NCBI RefSeq assembly: GCF_003402535.2
Contig: NZ_AP025170.1
Location: forward strand, 372,001-436,000
Source: Cupriavidus sp. P-10
Lineage (GTDB): Bacteria > Pseudomonadota > Gammaproteobacteria > Burkholderiales > Burkholderiaceae
Direction: 5' to 3'
Length of the DNA: 64,000 nucleotides
The notes beneath the pieces are model-generated. The model was not told the DNA's origin and ran no database searches. It worked only from the letters and a program-made list of their open reading frames with translations. Both the position numbers and the translations under genes were made by a program. Below, piece by piece: positions 54,597 to 63,458 of this stretch. The number at the start of each line of letters is the position of its first letter. Position 1 is the stretch's first letter.

Positions 54597-56174
54597 ATGA
54601 CCCGCCTCCTGCGCCTTGGCAAGATCATCTTCGTCATCCTTTATTACGGCCTGGACGAGCTGGTGCTCTCCGGCTTCAGCAACCGCAAGATCCGTTTCCT
54701 GGTGCGCGTCATCACCATCGGGCGCAAGCTCGACATGCCGCGCGGCGAGCGCCTGCGGCGGGCGCTGACGGCGCTGGGGCCGATCTTCGTCAAGTTCGGC
54801 CAGGTCCTGTCGACGCGGCGCGACCTGATGCCGCCCGACATCGCCGATGAGCTGGCCAAGCTGCAGGACCAGGTGCCGCCGTTCGACTCGGTGGTGGCGG
54901 TGAAGATCATCGAGCGCTCGCTGGGCCGCCAGATTTCGGCGCTGTTCGAGACCTTCGAGCACCAGCCGGTCGCCAGCGCGTCGATCGCACAGGTCCACTT
55001 CGCCACGCTCAAGGGCGGCCCCAACCATGGCCGCGAGGTCGCGGTGAAGGTGCTGCGCCCGGGCATGCTGCCGGTGATCGACAGCGACCTGGCACTGATG
55101 CGCGACATGGCCACCTGGCTGGAGCGCTTCTGGGCCGACGGCAAGCGCCTGAAGCCGCGCGAGGTGGTCGCCGAGTTCGACAAATACCTGCACGACGAAC
55201 TCGACCTGATGATCGAGGCGGCCAATGCCAGCCAGCTGCGCCGCAACTTTGCCGATACCAACCTGCTGCTCGTGCCCGAAGTGTTCTGGGACTGGTGCAG
55301 CAGCTCGGTGTTCGTGATGGAGCGCATGCACGGCATCCCGATCTCGCGCACCGAATCGCTCAAGGCGGCCGGCGTCGACATGCACCAGCTGGCCGAGGAG
55401 GGCGTCGAGATCTTCTTCACCCAGGTATTCCGCGACGGCTTCTTCCATGCCGACATGCACCCGGGCAACATCCTGGTGTCGGTGCAGCCGGAGTCCTTCG
55501 GCCGCTATATCGCGCTGGACTTCGGCATCGTCGGCGCGCTGTCGGAGTTCGACAAGAATTACCTGGCGCAGAACTTCATCGCCTTCTTCCGCCGCGATTA
55601 CCACCGCGTGGCGCTGCTGCACGTGGAATCCGGCTGGGTGCCGCCCGAAACCCGCGTGGAAGAGCTGGAAAGCGCGGTGCGCGCCTGCTGCGAGCCGTAT
55701 TTCGACAAGCCGCTCAAGGAAATCTCGCTGGGCATGGTGCTGATGCGCCTGTTCCAGACCTCGCGCCGCTTCAATGTCGAGATCCAGCCGCAACTGGTGC
55801 TGCTGCAGAAGACGCTGCTCAATATCGAAGGGCTGGGCCGCCAGCTCGACCCTGACCTGGACCTGTGGAAGACCGCCAAGCCGTTCCTGGAGCGCTGGAT
55901 GTACGAGCAGGTGGGCTGGAAGGGCGCCTGGGAGCGGGTCAAGGTGGAGGCGCCGCAGTGGGCCAAGATGCTGCCTGACTTCCCGCGCCTGGCGCACCAG
56001 TTCCTGGAGCGCCGCGCGCTGGCCGGCAACGGCGAGAACGACAAGCTGCTGGCGCAACTGGTGGCCGAGCAGCGCCGCACCAACCGGCTGCTGGGCACGG
56101 CGTTGTTGCTGGTGGGCGGCTTTGTCGCCGGCATCGTGCTGACGCACGTGCTGGCCTGGGGCGGCTACTGGTAG
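54597..56174 (+). CDS. ubiB: Ubiquinone biosynthesis kinase-like protein UbiB
   Basis: A 525-residue atypical kinase (ABC1/ADCK/UbiB). The N-terminal KxGQ motif is [21 protein letters not shown] near residue 66, the alanine-rich loop [11 protein letters not shown] near residue 126, the invariant Lys in VAVKVLRPG, and the catalytic HADMHPGNI with LDFGIVG near residues 285-310. Two C-terminal hydrophobic helices anchor it to the membrane. It supports ubiquinone synthesis with UbiJ and UbiE. Confidence 0.95.
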   Translation: MTRLLRLGKIIFVILYYGLDELVLSGFSNRKIRFLVRVITIGRKLDMPRGERLRRALTALGPIFVKFGQVLSTRRDLMPPDIADELAKLQDQVPPFDSVVAVKIIERSLGRQISALFETFEHQPVASASIAQVHFATLKGGPNHGREVAVKVLRPGMLPVIDSDLALMRDMATWLERFWADGKRLKPREVVAEFDKYLHDELDLMIEAANASQLRRNFADTNLLLVPEVFWDWCSSSVFVMERMHGIPISRTESLKAAGVDMHQLAEEGVEIFFTQVFRDGFFHADMHPGNILVSVQPESFGRYIALDFGIVGALSEFDKNYLAQNFIAFFRRDYHRVALLHVESGWVPPETRVEELESAVRACCEPYFDKPLKEISLGMVLMRLFQTSRRFNVEIQPQLVLLQKTLLNIEGLGRQLDPDLDLWKTAKPFLERWMYEQVGWKGAWERVKVEAPQWAKMLPDFPRLAHQFLERRALAGNGENDKLLAQLVAEQRRTNRLLGTALLLVGGFVAGIVLTHVLAWGGYW

Positions 56175-56222
56175 GCCGGCCTCGCCGCCAGCGCACCCCC
56201 ATCCCCCTTATGTAAGGACCGA

Positions 56223-56858
56223 GTGGAGACCATGCCGGACATGCCCAAGCCCGCCCCCGTCCCTGCCTTCAGCACCCGCGACGCAGCCGACCCGTCGTTC
56301 TGGGACGAGCGTTTCGCGCAGAACTTCACACCCTGGGACGCGGGCGGCGTGCCCGAGGAATTCCGCCAGTTCATCGCCGGCCAGGCGCCGTGCCCGACGC
56401 TGGTGCCCGGCTGCGGCAACGGCTGGGAGGCGGCCTGGCTGTTCGAGCAGGGCTGGCCGGTGACGGCGATCGACTTTTCGGCGCAGGCGGTGGCCTCGGC
56501 CAAACGCGCGCTCGGCCCGGCGGGGGTGGTGGTGCAGCAGGCCGATTTCTTCGCCTTCACGCCCCAGCCGCCGTGCCAGCTGGTCTACGAGCGTGCCTTC
56601 CTGTGCGCGCTGCCGCCGGCGATGCGCGCCGACTATGCCGCCCGCGTGGCCGACCTGCTGCCGCCCGGCGGCCTGCTGGCCGGCTATTTCTACCTGGGCG
56701 AGACCCGTGGCGGACCGCCGTTTGCGATGCCCGGGGCCGAGCTGGATGCCTTGCTGGGGCCGGCCTTCGAGCGCCTGGAAGACCGCCCCTCGGCCGCCCC
56801 GTTGCCGGTGTTCCAGGGGCAGGAGCGCTGGCAGGTCTGGCGCCGGCGGCCCGTCTGA
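56223..56858 (+). CDS. TPMT-family SAM-dependent methyltransferase
   Basis: A 211-residue class I methyltransferase. PSFWDERFAQNFTPWDAGGVP near residue 25, SAM motif VPGCGNGWEAAWL, and YERAFLCALPP near residue 124 match the thiopurine S-methyltransferase family (PF05724). The GTG at 56223 follows AAGGA by four bases; an ATG at 56232 would remove three residues. Targets may be sulfur, selenium or tellurium compounds. It lies 48 bp after ubiB. Confidence 0.85.
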   Translation: METMPDMPKPAPVPAFSTRDAADPSFWDERFAQNFTPWDAGGVPEEFRQFIAGQAPCPTLVPGCGNGWEAAWLFEQGWPVTAIDFSAQAVASAKRALGPAGVVVQQADFFAFTPQPPCQLVYERAFLCALPPAMRADYAARVADLLPPGGLLAGYFYLGETRGGPPFAMPGAELDALLGPAFERLEDRPSAAPLPVFQGQERWQVWRRRPV

Positions 56859-56929
56859 AGGCCTGCCGCCAGGGCCTTGTGGCGACAGCGATGCACGGCG
56901 TGGCGCATTTGCGCCACTGGGGAATTTTT

Positions 56930-56959
56930 TTGGCCCGCGCCGGTCTGCGTCGCTATAAT
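56930..56959 (+). promoter_or_regulatory. Candidate sigma-70 promoter of the symporter gene
   Basis: TTGGCC at 56930-56935 and a perfect TATAAT at 56954-56959 are 18 bases apart. It would give a leader of about 180 bases before the symporter ATG at 57149. Confidence 0.7.
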
Positions 56960-57148
56960 CCGCGTTTTGATTCGGCTACGACCGCAGGCCCTGCCGCGTC
57001 CGTCCCGCCACGGGATGGCACGCCAAGAAGCTCCTCACGCGGCCCCGACCGATGAATTGGACTCCGGGCAGGCGCCCCTGACGTATCAGGAAAGCCGCCC
57101 GGCATTCGGTTTTTCGCCACAAGGGCACTTTCTGCATAGGGCAGCGGC

Positions 57149-58585
57149 ATGCTGATCTGGTTCGTCATCATCTACTGGGTAATCTCGGTCGGCATCGGCC
57201 TGTGGGCGGCGCTGCGCGTACGCAACACCACCGATTTCGCCGTCGCCGGGCGCAGCCTGCCGTTCCATATCGTCACCGCCACCGTCTTTGCCACCTGGTT
57301 CGGCTCCGAGACCGTGCTGGGCATCCCGGCCGTGTTCCTCAAGGAAGGGCTGTCGGGGGTGGTATCCGACCCGTTCGGCTCGTCGATGTGCCTGATCCTG
57401 GTGGGCCTGTTCTTCGCCCGGCCGCTGTACCGGATGAACCTGCTGACCATCGGCGACTACTACCACAACCGCTACGGCCGGCTGGCCGAGGTGCTGACCA
57501 CGCTGTGCATCGTGGTCTCGTACCTGGGCTGGGTGGCGGCGCAGATCAAGGCGCTGGGGCTGGTGTTCTATACCGTGTCGGACGGCGCGCTGTCGCAGGA
57601 GGCCGGCATGATGATCGGCGCGGCCAGCGTGCTGGTTTATACGCTGTTCGGCGGCATGTGGTCGGTGGCGATCACCGACTTCATCCAGATGATCATCATC
57701 GTTATCGGCATGATGTATATCGGCTACGAGGTCAGCGGCCAGGCCGGCGGCGTCGCGGCGGTGGTGTCGCACGCGGCCGCGGCGGGCAAGTTCGAGTTCC
57801 TGCCGGCGCTGGATTTCGTGCAGATCATCGGCTTCGCCGCGGCGCTGTTCACCATGATGCTGGGCTCGATCCCGCAGCAGGACGTGTTCCAGCGCGTGAC
57901 CTCGTCACGCACCGAGCTGATCGCAGGCCGCGCCTCGGTGCTCGGCGGCGTGCTGTATTTCTGCTTCGCCTTTATCCCGATGTTCCTGGCGTATTCGGCC
58001 ACGCTGATCGACCCGGGCATGGTGGCCAAGTACATCGACACCGATTCGCAGCTGATCCTGCCGCAGCTGATCCTGCAGCACGCCCCGATGTTCGCCCAGG
58101 TGATGTTCTTCGGTGCGCTGCTGTCGGCGATCAAGAGCTGCGCCTCGGCAACGCTGCTGGCGCCGTCGGTGACCTTTGCCGAGAACATCCTGCGCCCGTA
58201 CTTCCGCCATCTCGACGACAGGCAGTTCCTGCGCGTGATGCAGGCCGTGGTGCTGGTGTTCACCACGCTGGTGACGCTGTTCGCGCTGAACTCGCACCTT
58301 TCGATCTTCCATATGGTTGAAAATGCCTATAAGGTCACACTGGTGTCGTCGTTCGTGCCGCTGGCCTTCGGCATGTTCTGGAAGCACGCCACGCGGCAGG
58401 GCGGCCTGGCCGCAATCCTGCTGGGCCTGTCCTCGTGGCTGACCTGCGAGGTCGCTTTCGCCGATGCGGTGGTGCCGCCGCAGATGGTCGGCCTGCTGTT
58501 CTCGATCAGCGGCATGGTGGTCGGCTCCTTGCTGCCGCAGTGGATCGCGGATCACGCGCCGGTCAAGGAAGTGCATATCGCCTGA
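57149..58585 (+). CDS. Sodium:solute symporter family protein
   Basis: A 478-residue membrane protein with about 13 hydrophobic segments. RNTTDFAVAGRSLPFHIVTATVFATWFGSETVLG near the start, LYRMNLLTIGDYYHNRYGRLAEVLTTL, and GALLSAIKSCASATLLAPSVTFAENI are SSSF features. It couples sodium to uptake of an unidentified solute; relatives handle sugars, proline or carboxylates. A strong promoter and a ~180-base leader lie upstream; the leader contains a nine-codon frame at about 57052. Confidence 0.9.
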   Translation: MLIWFVIIYWVISVGIGLWAALRVRNTTDFAVAGRSLPFHIVTATVFATWFGSETVLGIPAVFLKEGLSGVVSDPFGSSMCLILVGLFFARPLYRMNLLTIGDYYHNRYGRLAEVLTTLCIVVSYLGWVAAQIKALGLVFYTVSDGALSQEAGMMIGAASVLVYTLFGGMWSVAITDFIQMIIIVIGMMYIGYEVSGQAGGVAAVVSHAAAAGKFEFLPALDFVQIIGFAAALFTMMLGSIPQQDVFQRVTSSRTELIAGRASVLGGVLYFCFAFIPMFLAYSATLIDPGMVAKYIDTDSQLILPQLILQHAPMFAQVMFFGALLSAIKSCASATLLAPSVTFAENILRPYFRHLDDRQFLRVMQAVVLVFTTLVTLFALNSHLSIFHMVENAYKVTLVSSFVPLAFGMFWKHATRQGGLAAILLGLSSWLTCEVAFADAVVPPQMVGLLFSISGMVVGSLLPQWIADHAPVKEVHIA

Positions 58586-58661
58586 CCCGGCGGCGCCGGC
58601 AAGCGCCGGCAGGGCTCCGATAGCCCTTCATTTCCGGCCATCAGCCAGCCACAGAACGGTT

Positions 58662-58667
58662 TATAAT
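58662..58667 (+). promoter_or_regulatory. Candidate -10 box upstream of the fmdB-type gene
   Basis: TATAAT lies 115 bp before the ATG of the FmdB-like gene. The expected -35 position reads CATCAG, which is weak, so this is only a likely promoter. Confidence 0.45.
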
Positions 58668-58781
58668 TCAAGGCTTTGCATCGCCATGCGGGACGGCTTG
58701 CGCGGGTTTCCGCGCTTCCCGGCACCGGCGGCGATGCCCGCCCTTGTACCGATTTCCGTAGTTTTCTCGCGAAAAGACACC

Positions 58782-59144
58782 ATGCCGATCTATGCCTACC
58801 GTTGCGACGCCTGCGGCCACGGGCGCGATGTGCTGCAAAAAATGAGCGATGTCCCGCTGACGGACTGCCCGTCGTGCGGCGTCGCCGGTTCGTTCAAGAA
58901 GCAGCTGACCGCGGCCGGCTTCCAGCTCAAGGGCTCGGGCTGGTACGTGACCGACTTCCGCGGCGGCAGCGGCGGTGCCAGTGCACCGGCTGCGGGCGGC
59001 GCGGCTGCCGGCGCGGCTGCGGCCAGCGCCCCGGCGGCGGCCGAATCGTCGGCCAGTCCGTCGGCCAGTTCGTCGGCCCCGGCCAGCACGGCCGCCGCCG
59101 CGCCTGCCGCCGGCGGTTGCGGCAGCGCGTGCGCCTGCCACTGA
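58782..59144 (+). CDS. FmdB-type zinc ribbon protein
   Basis: A 120-residue protein. The zinc ribbon is MPIYAYRCDACGHGRDVLQKM with the second CPSCG pair near residue 32, then FKKQLTAAGFQLKGSGWYVTDF. The C-terminal half is an Ala/Ser-rich tail that ends GGCGSACACH with three additional cysteines and a histidine. FmdB-like proteins are small regulators of unclear mechanism, found widely before aspS. ATG 58782 gives the family N-terminus. Confidence 0.9.
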   Translation: MPIYAYRCDACGHGRDVLQKMSDVPLTDCPSCGVAGSFKKQLTAAGFQLKGSGWYVTDFRGGSGGASAPAAGGAAAGAAAASAPAAAESSASPSASSSAPASTAAAAPAAGGCGSACACH

Positions 59145-59157
59145 TCCGGGTCGCCAC

Positions 59158-59865
59158 GTGGTCGCCAAGAAGACTTCCGCCCTCAAGACCTGGTTCCTGA
59201 CCGGTCTGCTGGTGCTGGTGCCGCTGGGCATCACGCTGTGGGTACTCAGCCTGATCATCGGCACGATGGACCAGAGCCTGGCGCTGCTGCCCGAGGCCTG
59301 GCGCCCGGACCGGCTCATGTTCGGCAAGCGCGTCACCGGCCTGGGCGCCATCCTGACGCTGCTGTTCATCCTGCTGGTCGGCCTGCTGGCGCATAACTTC
59401 ATCGGCCAGCGCCTGGTGCGCTGGTGGGAAGCGCTGCTGGGCCATATCCCGGTGGTCGGCCCGATCTACACCAGCGTCAAGCAGGTGTCGGACACGCTGC
59501 TGTCGTCGTCGGGCAATGCCTTCCGCAAGGCGCTGCTGGTGCAGTACCCGCGCGAGGGCTCGTGGACCATCGCCTTCCTGACCGGCCGCCCCGGCGGCGA
59601 CGTGCAGAACCACCTGCAGGGCGAGTACGTCAGTGTCTATGTGCCGACCACGCCTAACCCGACCTCGGGCTTCTTCCTGATGATGCCCAAGGCCGACACC
59701 ATCGAACTCGACATGACCGTCGACGCCGCGCTCAAGTACATCGTCTCGATGGGCGTGGTGGCACCGACCGAACTGCCACGCAAGAATGGCGGCGCACCCA
59801 CGCCGCCGCGGCCGCCGGCCAGCCGCGCCAGCAGCGAGGAAACGGTCGAGACGACCGATCCTTAA
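59158..59865 (+). CDS. DUF502-family membrane protein
   Basis: A 235-residue protein starting at GTG 59158, 13 bp after the FmdB stop. Two membrane helices lie at residues ~12-34 ([23 protein letters not shown]) and ~62-82. Then [20 protein letters not shown] and [22 protein letters not shown] mark the DUF502 (COG2928) family. The last ~30 residues are a Pro/Ala/Ser-rich tail. Function is unknown. The order fmdB-DUF502-aspS is common in betaproteobacteria. Confidence 0.9.
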   Translation: MVAKKTSALKTWFLTGLLVLVPLGITLWVLSLIIGTMDQSLALLPEAWRPDRLMFGKRVTGLGAILTLLFILLVGLLAHNFIGQRLVRWWEALLGHIPVVGPIYTSVKQVSDTLLSSSGNAFRKALLVQYPREGSWTIAFLTGRPGGDVQNHLQGEYVSVYVPTTPNPTSGFFLMMPKADTIELDMTVDAALKYIVSMGVVAPTELPRKNGGAPTPPRPPASRASSEETVETTDP

Positions 59866-59883
59866 GCACTCAAACTGATACGA

Positions 59884-59911
59884 GCCGCCCGATCCGCTTC
59901 GGGCGGCAGCG
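59884..59911 (+). promoter_or_regulatory. Hairpin in the aspS leader
   Basis: GCCGCCCG and CGGGCGGC enclose an eight-base loop, followed by AGCG and TTTT. It may be a weak terminator or a leader hairpin; the aspS start is 19 bp further. Confidence 0.5.
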
Positions 59912-59930
59912 TTTTACCGGGAATTTCCAT

Positions 59931-61739
59931 ATGTCCTCCATGCGTACTCACTACTGCGGTCTGGTGACCGAACAATTCTCGGGCCAGGAAGTGGCCCTGA
60001 CCGGCTGGGTCCAGCGCCGCCGCGACCATGGCGGCGTGATCTTCATCGACCTGCGCGACCGCGAAGGCCTGGTGCAGGTGGTGTGCGACCCGGACCGCCC
60101 CGAGATGTTCAAGGCCGCGGAAGAGATCCGCAATGAGTTCTGCATCCGCGTGACCGGCAAGGTGCGCCCGCGCCCGGCCGGCACCGAGAACGCCAACCTG
60201 ACCTCGGGCAAGATCGAAGTGCTGTGCCACGAGCTGACCGTGCTGAACCCGTCGGTCACGCCTCCGTTCCAGCTCGACGACGACAACCTGTCGGAAACCA
60301 CCCGCCTGACGCACCGCGTGCTCGACCTGCGCCGCCCGCAGATGCAGTACAACCTGCGCCTGCGCTACAAGGTGGCGATGGAAGTGCGCAAGTTCCTGGA
60401 CGCCCAGGGCTTCATCGACATCGAGACCCCGATGCTGGGCAAGAGCACGCCCGAAGGCGCGCGCGACTACCTGGTGCCGTCGCGGGTGAACCCGGGCCAC
60501 TTCTTCGCGCTGCCGCAGTCGCCGCAGATCTTCAAGCAGATGCTGATGGTCTCGGGCTTCGACCGCTACTACCAGATCACCAAGTGCTTCCGCGACGAAG
60601 ACCTGCGCGCCGATCGCCAGCCCGAGTTCACGCAGATCGACTGCGAGACCTCGTTCCTGACCGAGCAGGAGATCCGCGACCTGTTCGAAGACATGATGCG
60701 CACGGTGTTCAAGAACGCCATCGATGTCGACCTGGACAGCAAGTTCCCGGTGATGGAATTCCGCGAAGCCATGGCCCGCTTCGGCTCGGACAAGCCTGAC
60801 CTGCGCGTCAAGCTGGAATTCACCGAGCTGACGGAAGTGATGAAGGACGTCGACTTCAAGGTGTTCTCGGGTCCGGCCAACAGCGACAACGGCCGCGTGG
60901 TCGGCCTGCGCGTGCCGGGCGGCAGTGCCATCTCGCGTGGCGAGATCGACGCCTACACCCAGTTCGTCGGCATCTACGGCGCCAAGGGCCTGGCCTGGGT
61001 CAAAGTCAACGAAGTGGCCAAGGGCCGTGACGGCCTGCAGTCGCCGATCGTCAAGAACCTGCACGACGCCGCCATTGCCGAGATCCTGAAGCGCACCGGC
61101 GCCCAGGACGGCGACATCATCTTCTTCGGCGCCGACAAGGCCAAGGTGGTCAATGACTCGATCGGCGCCCTGCGCCTGAAGATCGGCCATTCCGACTTCG
61201 GCAAGGCCAACGGCCTGTTCGAGGACACCTGGAAGCCGCTGTGGGTGGTGGACTTCCCGATGTTCGAGTACGACGAGGAAGACGCCCGCTGGGTCGCCAT
61301 GCACCACCCGTTCACCAGCCCCAAGGACGAGCACATGGAATACCTGGAGACCGACCCGGGCAAGTGCCTGGCGAAGGCCTACGACATGGTGCTGAACGGC
61401 TGGGAAATGGGCGGCGGCTCGGTCCGTATCTTCCGCTCGGAGATCCAGAGCAAGGTGTTCCGCGCGCTCAACATCAACGACGACGAAGCCCGTGCCAAGT
61501 TCGGCTACCTGCTGGACGCGCTGCAGTATGGCGCGCCCCCGCACGGCGGCCTGGCCTTCGGCCTGGACCGCATCGTCACGATGATGGCCGGCGCCGACTC
61601 GATTCGCGATGTGATCGCCTTCCCGAAGACCCAGCGCGCCCAGGACCTGCTGACCCAGGCCCCGAGCTCGGTCGACGAAAAGCAGCTGCGCGAGCTGCAT
61701 ATCCGCCTGCGCGCCGCCGAGCCGAAGCCGAACGCCTGA
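59931..61739 (+). CDS. aspS: Aspartyl-tRNA synthetase
   Basis: A 602-residue class II synthetase. The N-terminal OB-fold begins with [20 protein letters not shown]; motif 2 is [19 protein letters not shown] near residue 220 and motif 3 [11 protein letters not shown] near residue 540. The GAD insertion domain is present, so this is the bacterial type. It charges tRNA-Asp and, if discriminating residues permit, also tRNA-Asn. A strong terminator follows. Confidence 0.98.
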   Translation: MSSMRTHYCGLVTEQFSGQEVALTGWVQRRRDHGGVIFIDLRDREGLVQVVCDPDRPEMFKAAEEIRNEFCIRVTGKVRPRPAGTENANLTSGKIEVLCHELTVLNPSVTPPFQLDDDNLSETTRLTHRVLDLRRPQMQYNLRLRYKVAMEVRKFLDAQGFIDIETPMLGKSTPEGARDYLVPSRVNPGHFFALPQSPQIFKQMLMVSGFDRYYQITKCFRDEDLRADRQPEFTQIDCETSFLTEQEIRDLFEDMMRTVFKNAIDVDLDSKFPVMEFREAMARFGSDKPDLRVKLEFTELTEVMKDVDFKVFSGPANSDNGRVVGLRVPGGSAISRGEIDAYTQFVGIYGAKGLAWVKVNEVAKGRDGLQSPIVKNLHDAAIAEILKRTGAQDGDIIFFGADKAKVVNDSIGALRLKIGHSDFGKANGLFEDTWKPLWVVDFPMFEYDEEDARWVAMHHPFTSPKDEHMEYLETDPGKCLAKAYDMVLNGWEMGGGSVRIFRSEIQSKVFRALNINDDEARAKFGYLLDALQYGAPPHGGLAFGLDRIVTMMAGADSIRDVIAFPKTQRAQDLLTQAPSSVDEKQLRELHIRLRAAEPKPNA

Positions 61740-61764
61740 GCCGCTCAAGCCTCTGGGTAAAGAA

Positions 61765-61789
61765 AGCCGCGCCGATGCGCGGCTTTTTT
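61765..61789 (+). terminator. Terminator after aspS
   Basis: An 8-bp stem AGCCGCGC/GCGCGGCT with loop CGAT runs into a T-tract, 25 bp after the aspS stop. Confidence 0.92.
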
Positions 61790-61923
61790 GCTTTCTGCGC
61801 AATACCGGCCTGCGCCGCGGTGCCGTCTGCAGCGCTTTGGTTTCGATTTGTTACCGGTAGGAACGAAGCCCGCGGCGGCCGTGTCTCCTTTCTTTGACAC
61901 GTAATTTGTCGAGGGGCCCCGCG

Positions 61924-62886
61924 ATGAAGGCTCCCGGCGCATGGGAGAAATTCGTGAACCTGAACCTGGATACCGAACTGATCCGCCAGTTCCTGCTGGC
62001 CCACCAGGAAACCATCCTGACCTGGCTGGTGGCGGGGCTGGTGATGCTGCTGCTGGCCCGCTTCGAGTTGCGCCGCGCCCAGCGGCGCGCGGCGGTGGCC
62101 ATGTCCGAAGCGGTGGCGACCACCGTGGCCGCGTGCGTGCCAGATATCGCCCATGCCGTGCAGGCCGCATCGCCGCAGCCGCTGGCCGAGCCGGTCGAGA
62201 TGCAGCGGGCCGACGCGCTGCGCCGGCTGGCGCTGGACACCGTTGGTGCGGTCATGACGCGCGGGCGCTGGCTTGATGAGCTGGGCAACCTGCGCCTGGC
62301 CGACGACGCGCTGCTCGACGGCCAGCGTGCCGGCGGCGCCGACCCGCTGCTGGTGGTAGCGCCGCAGCCGGCGGTGCAGGCCTACCTGGCGGCCCAGCGC
62401 GTGTTCGAGGACGAGGCCGCGCAGGTGCAGGGGCTGCGCCGCGATGCCCAGCGCCACGGGGAGGCGCTGCAGGCGCTGGACGCCGAGGCCGCACATATCG
62501 AGCAGGAGACGGGCAGCATCGTGCTGCGCTTCGAGCAGGTCAATGCGCAGGCGGCCCAGGGCGTCGATGGCGGCGATTACCAGCGCTTCCTGATCCAGAA
62601 ATACAACGCACTGGGCCAGCGCGAGAAGGAAATCGCCCAGGAACGCGCCCGCCTGCAGGCCCAGGCGCGGATGAGCGCCGACGCGCTGGCCGAGCGCGCC
62701 CACGCCGCTTCGCGCCGCTACCGCGAGGCGCTGGCGCCGCTGATGGAACAAATGCGGGCCGCATGGGGCCATGGCGATTCGCCGCAGGTGTTCGACACCT
62801 GGCAGCGCAATGGCAGCGAGCCGGGCCGCGAGCCGGGCATCGAGCCGTACCTGGCGCCCCACGCGCCTGCGCGCAACGCGGCCTGA
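61924..62886 (+). CDS. Unrecognised membrane-anchored coiled-coil protein
   Basis: A 320-residue protein from ATG 61924; a TTG at 61894 would add ten residues. One membrane helix lies near residues 30-45 (TWLVAGLVMLLLARFEL). The rest is cytoplasmic or periplasmic and helical: LRRDAQRHGEALQALDAEAAHIEQETGSI, LIQKYNALGQREKEIAQERARLQAQARM are coiled-coil heptads. It ends in a Pro/Ala-rich tail. I do not recognise a family or function. It lies between aspS and nudB. Confidence 0.7.
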   Translation: MKAPGAWEKFVNLNLDTELIRQFLLAHQETILTWLVAGLVMLLLARFELRRAQRRAAVAMSEAVATTVAACVPDIAHAVQAASPQPLAEPVEMQRADALRRLALDTVGAVMTRGRWLDELGNLRLADDALLDGQRAGGADPLLVVAPQPAVQAYLAAQRVFEDEAAQVQGLRRDAQRHGEALQALDAEAAHIEQETGSIVLRFEQVNAQAAQGVDGGDYQRFLIQKYNALGQREKEIAQERARLQAQARMSADALAERAHAASRRYREALAPLMEQMRAAWGHGDSPQVFDTWQRNGSEPGREPGIEPYLAPHAPARNAA

Positions 62887-62975
62887 GGCAAGGCCATCCG
62901 TCTCAGGGGCAGCGCTTTCGCGTGGCAAGCGGGCGTGGCTGCGCTATCCTTGGGTTTGTCCTTTCGCCCAGTCCC

Positions 62976-63458
62976 ATGCCCTACAAGATTCCGGAATCCG
63001 TGCTGGTCGTGATCTACACGCCAGATCTTCAAGTCTTGCTGCTGGAACGCGCCGATCGTCCGGGATTCTGGCAGTCCGTGACCGGCAGCCTCGACACCCT
63101 GGACGAACCGCTGGCAGTGACCGCTGCGCGCGAAGTGGCAGAGGAAACCGGCATCATCGCCGGCGAACACCTGCTGGCCGACTGGGGCCATTCGATCCAG
63201 TACGAGATCTACCCGCAATGGCGGCACCGTTATGCCGAGGGTGTCATGCGCAATACCGAGCACTGGTTCGGCCTGCGCGTGCATGGAGCGCTGCCGGTGA
63301 CGCTGGCGCCACGCGAGCACCTGCAATACAGGTGGCTGCCGTGGGAGCAGGCCGCCGCGCAGTGCTTCTCCAGCAGCAACGCCGAAGCCATCCGCCAGCT
63401 CGCATGGCGCTCGGCCGGTGCCGCCGGGCAGCAGGCGCTATGCGGGGCGCAGCCATGA
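62976..63458 (+). CDS. nudB: Dihydroneopterin triphosphate diphosphatase (NudB)
   Basis: A 160-residue Nudix enzyme acting in folate synthesis. PYKIPESVLVVIYTPDLQVLLLERADRPGFWQSVTG closely follows the NudB pattern, and RHRYAEGVMRNTEHWFGL is specific to NudB. The Nudix box reads GSLDTLDEPLAVTAAREVAEETG, with one residue more between the Gly and first Glu than the usual Gx5Ex7 form. The stop overlaps the next start by four bases (ATGA). Confidence 0.93.
   Translation: MPYKIPESVLVVIYTPDLQVLLLERADRPGFWQSVTGSLDTLDEPLAVTAAREVAEETGIIAGEHLLADWGHSIQYEIYPQWRHRYAEGVMRNTEHWFGLRVHGALPVTLAPREHLQYRWLPWEQAAAQCFSSSNAEAIRQLAWRSAGAAGQQALCGAQP

Noticed and set aside
52713..56147. A 1144-codon open frame on the minus strand
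   Set aside because: Antisense shadow of the Tim44-like, ubiJ and ubiB genes; composition is low-complexity and no domain is visible.
58595..58610. GCCGGC-AAGC-GCCGGC hairpin after the symporter gene
   Set aside because: Only a 6-bp stem with no T-tract; self-complementary GC runs like this are frequent by chance here.
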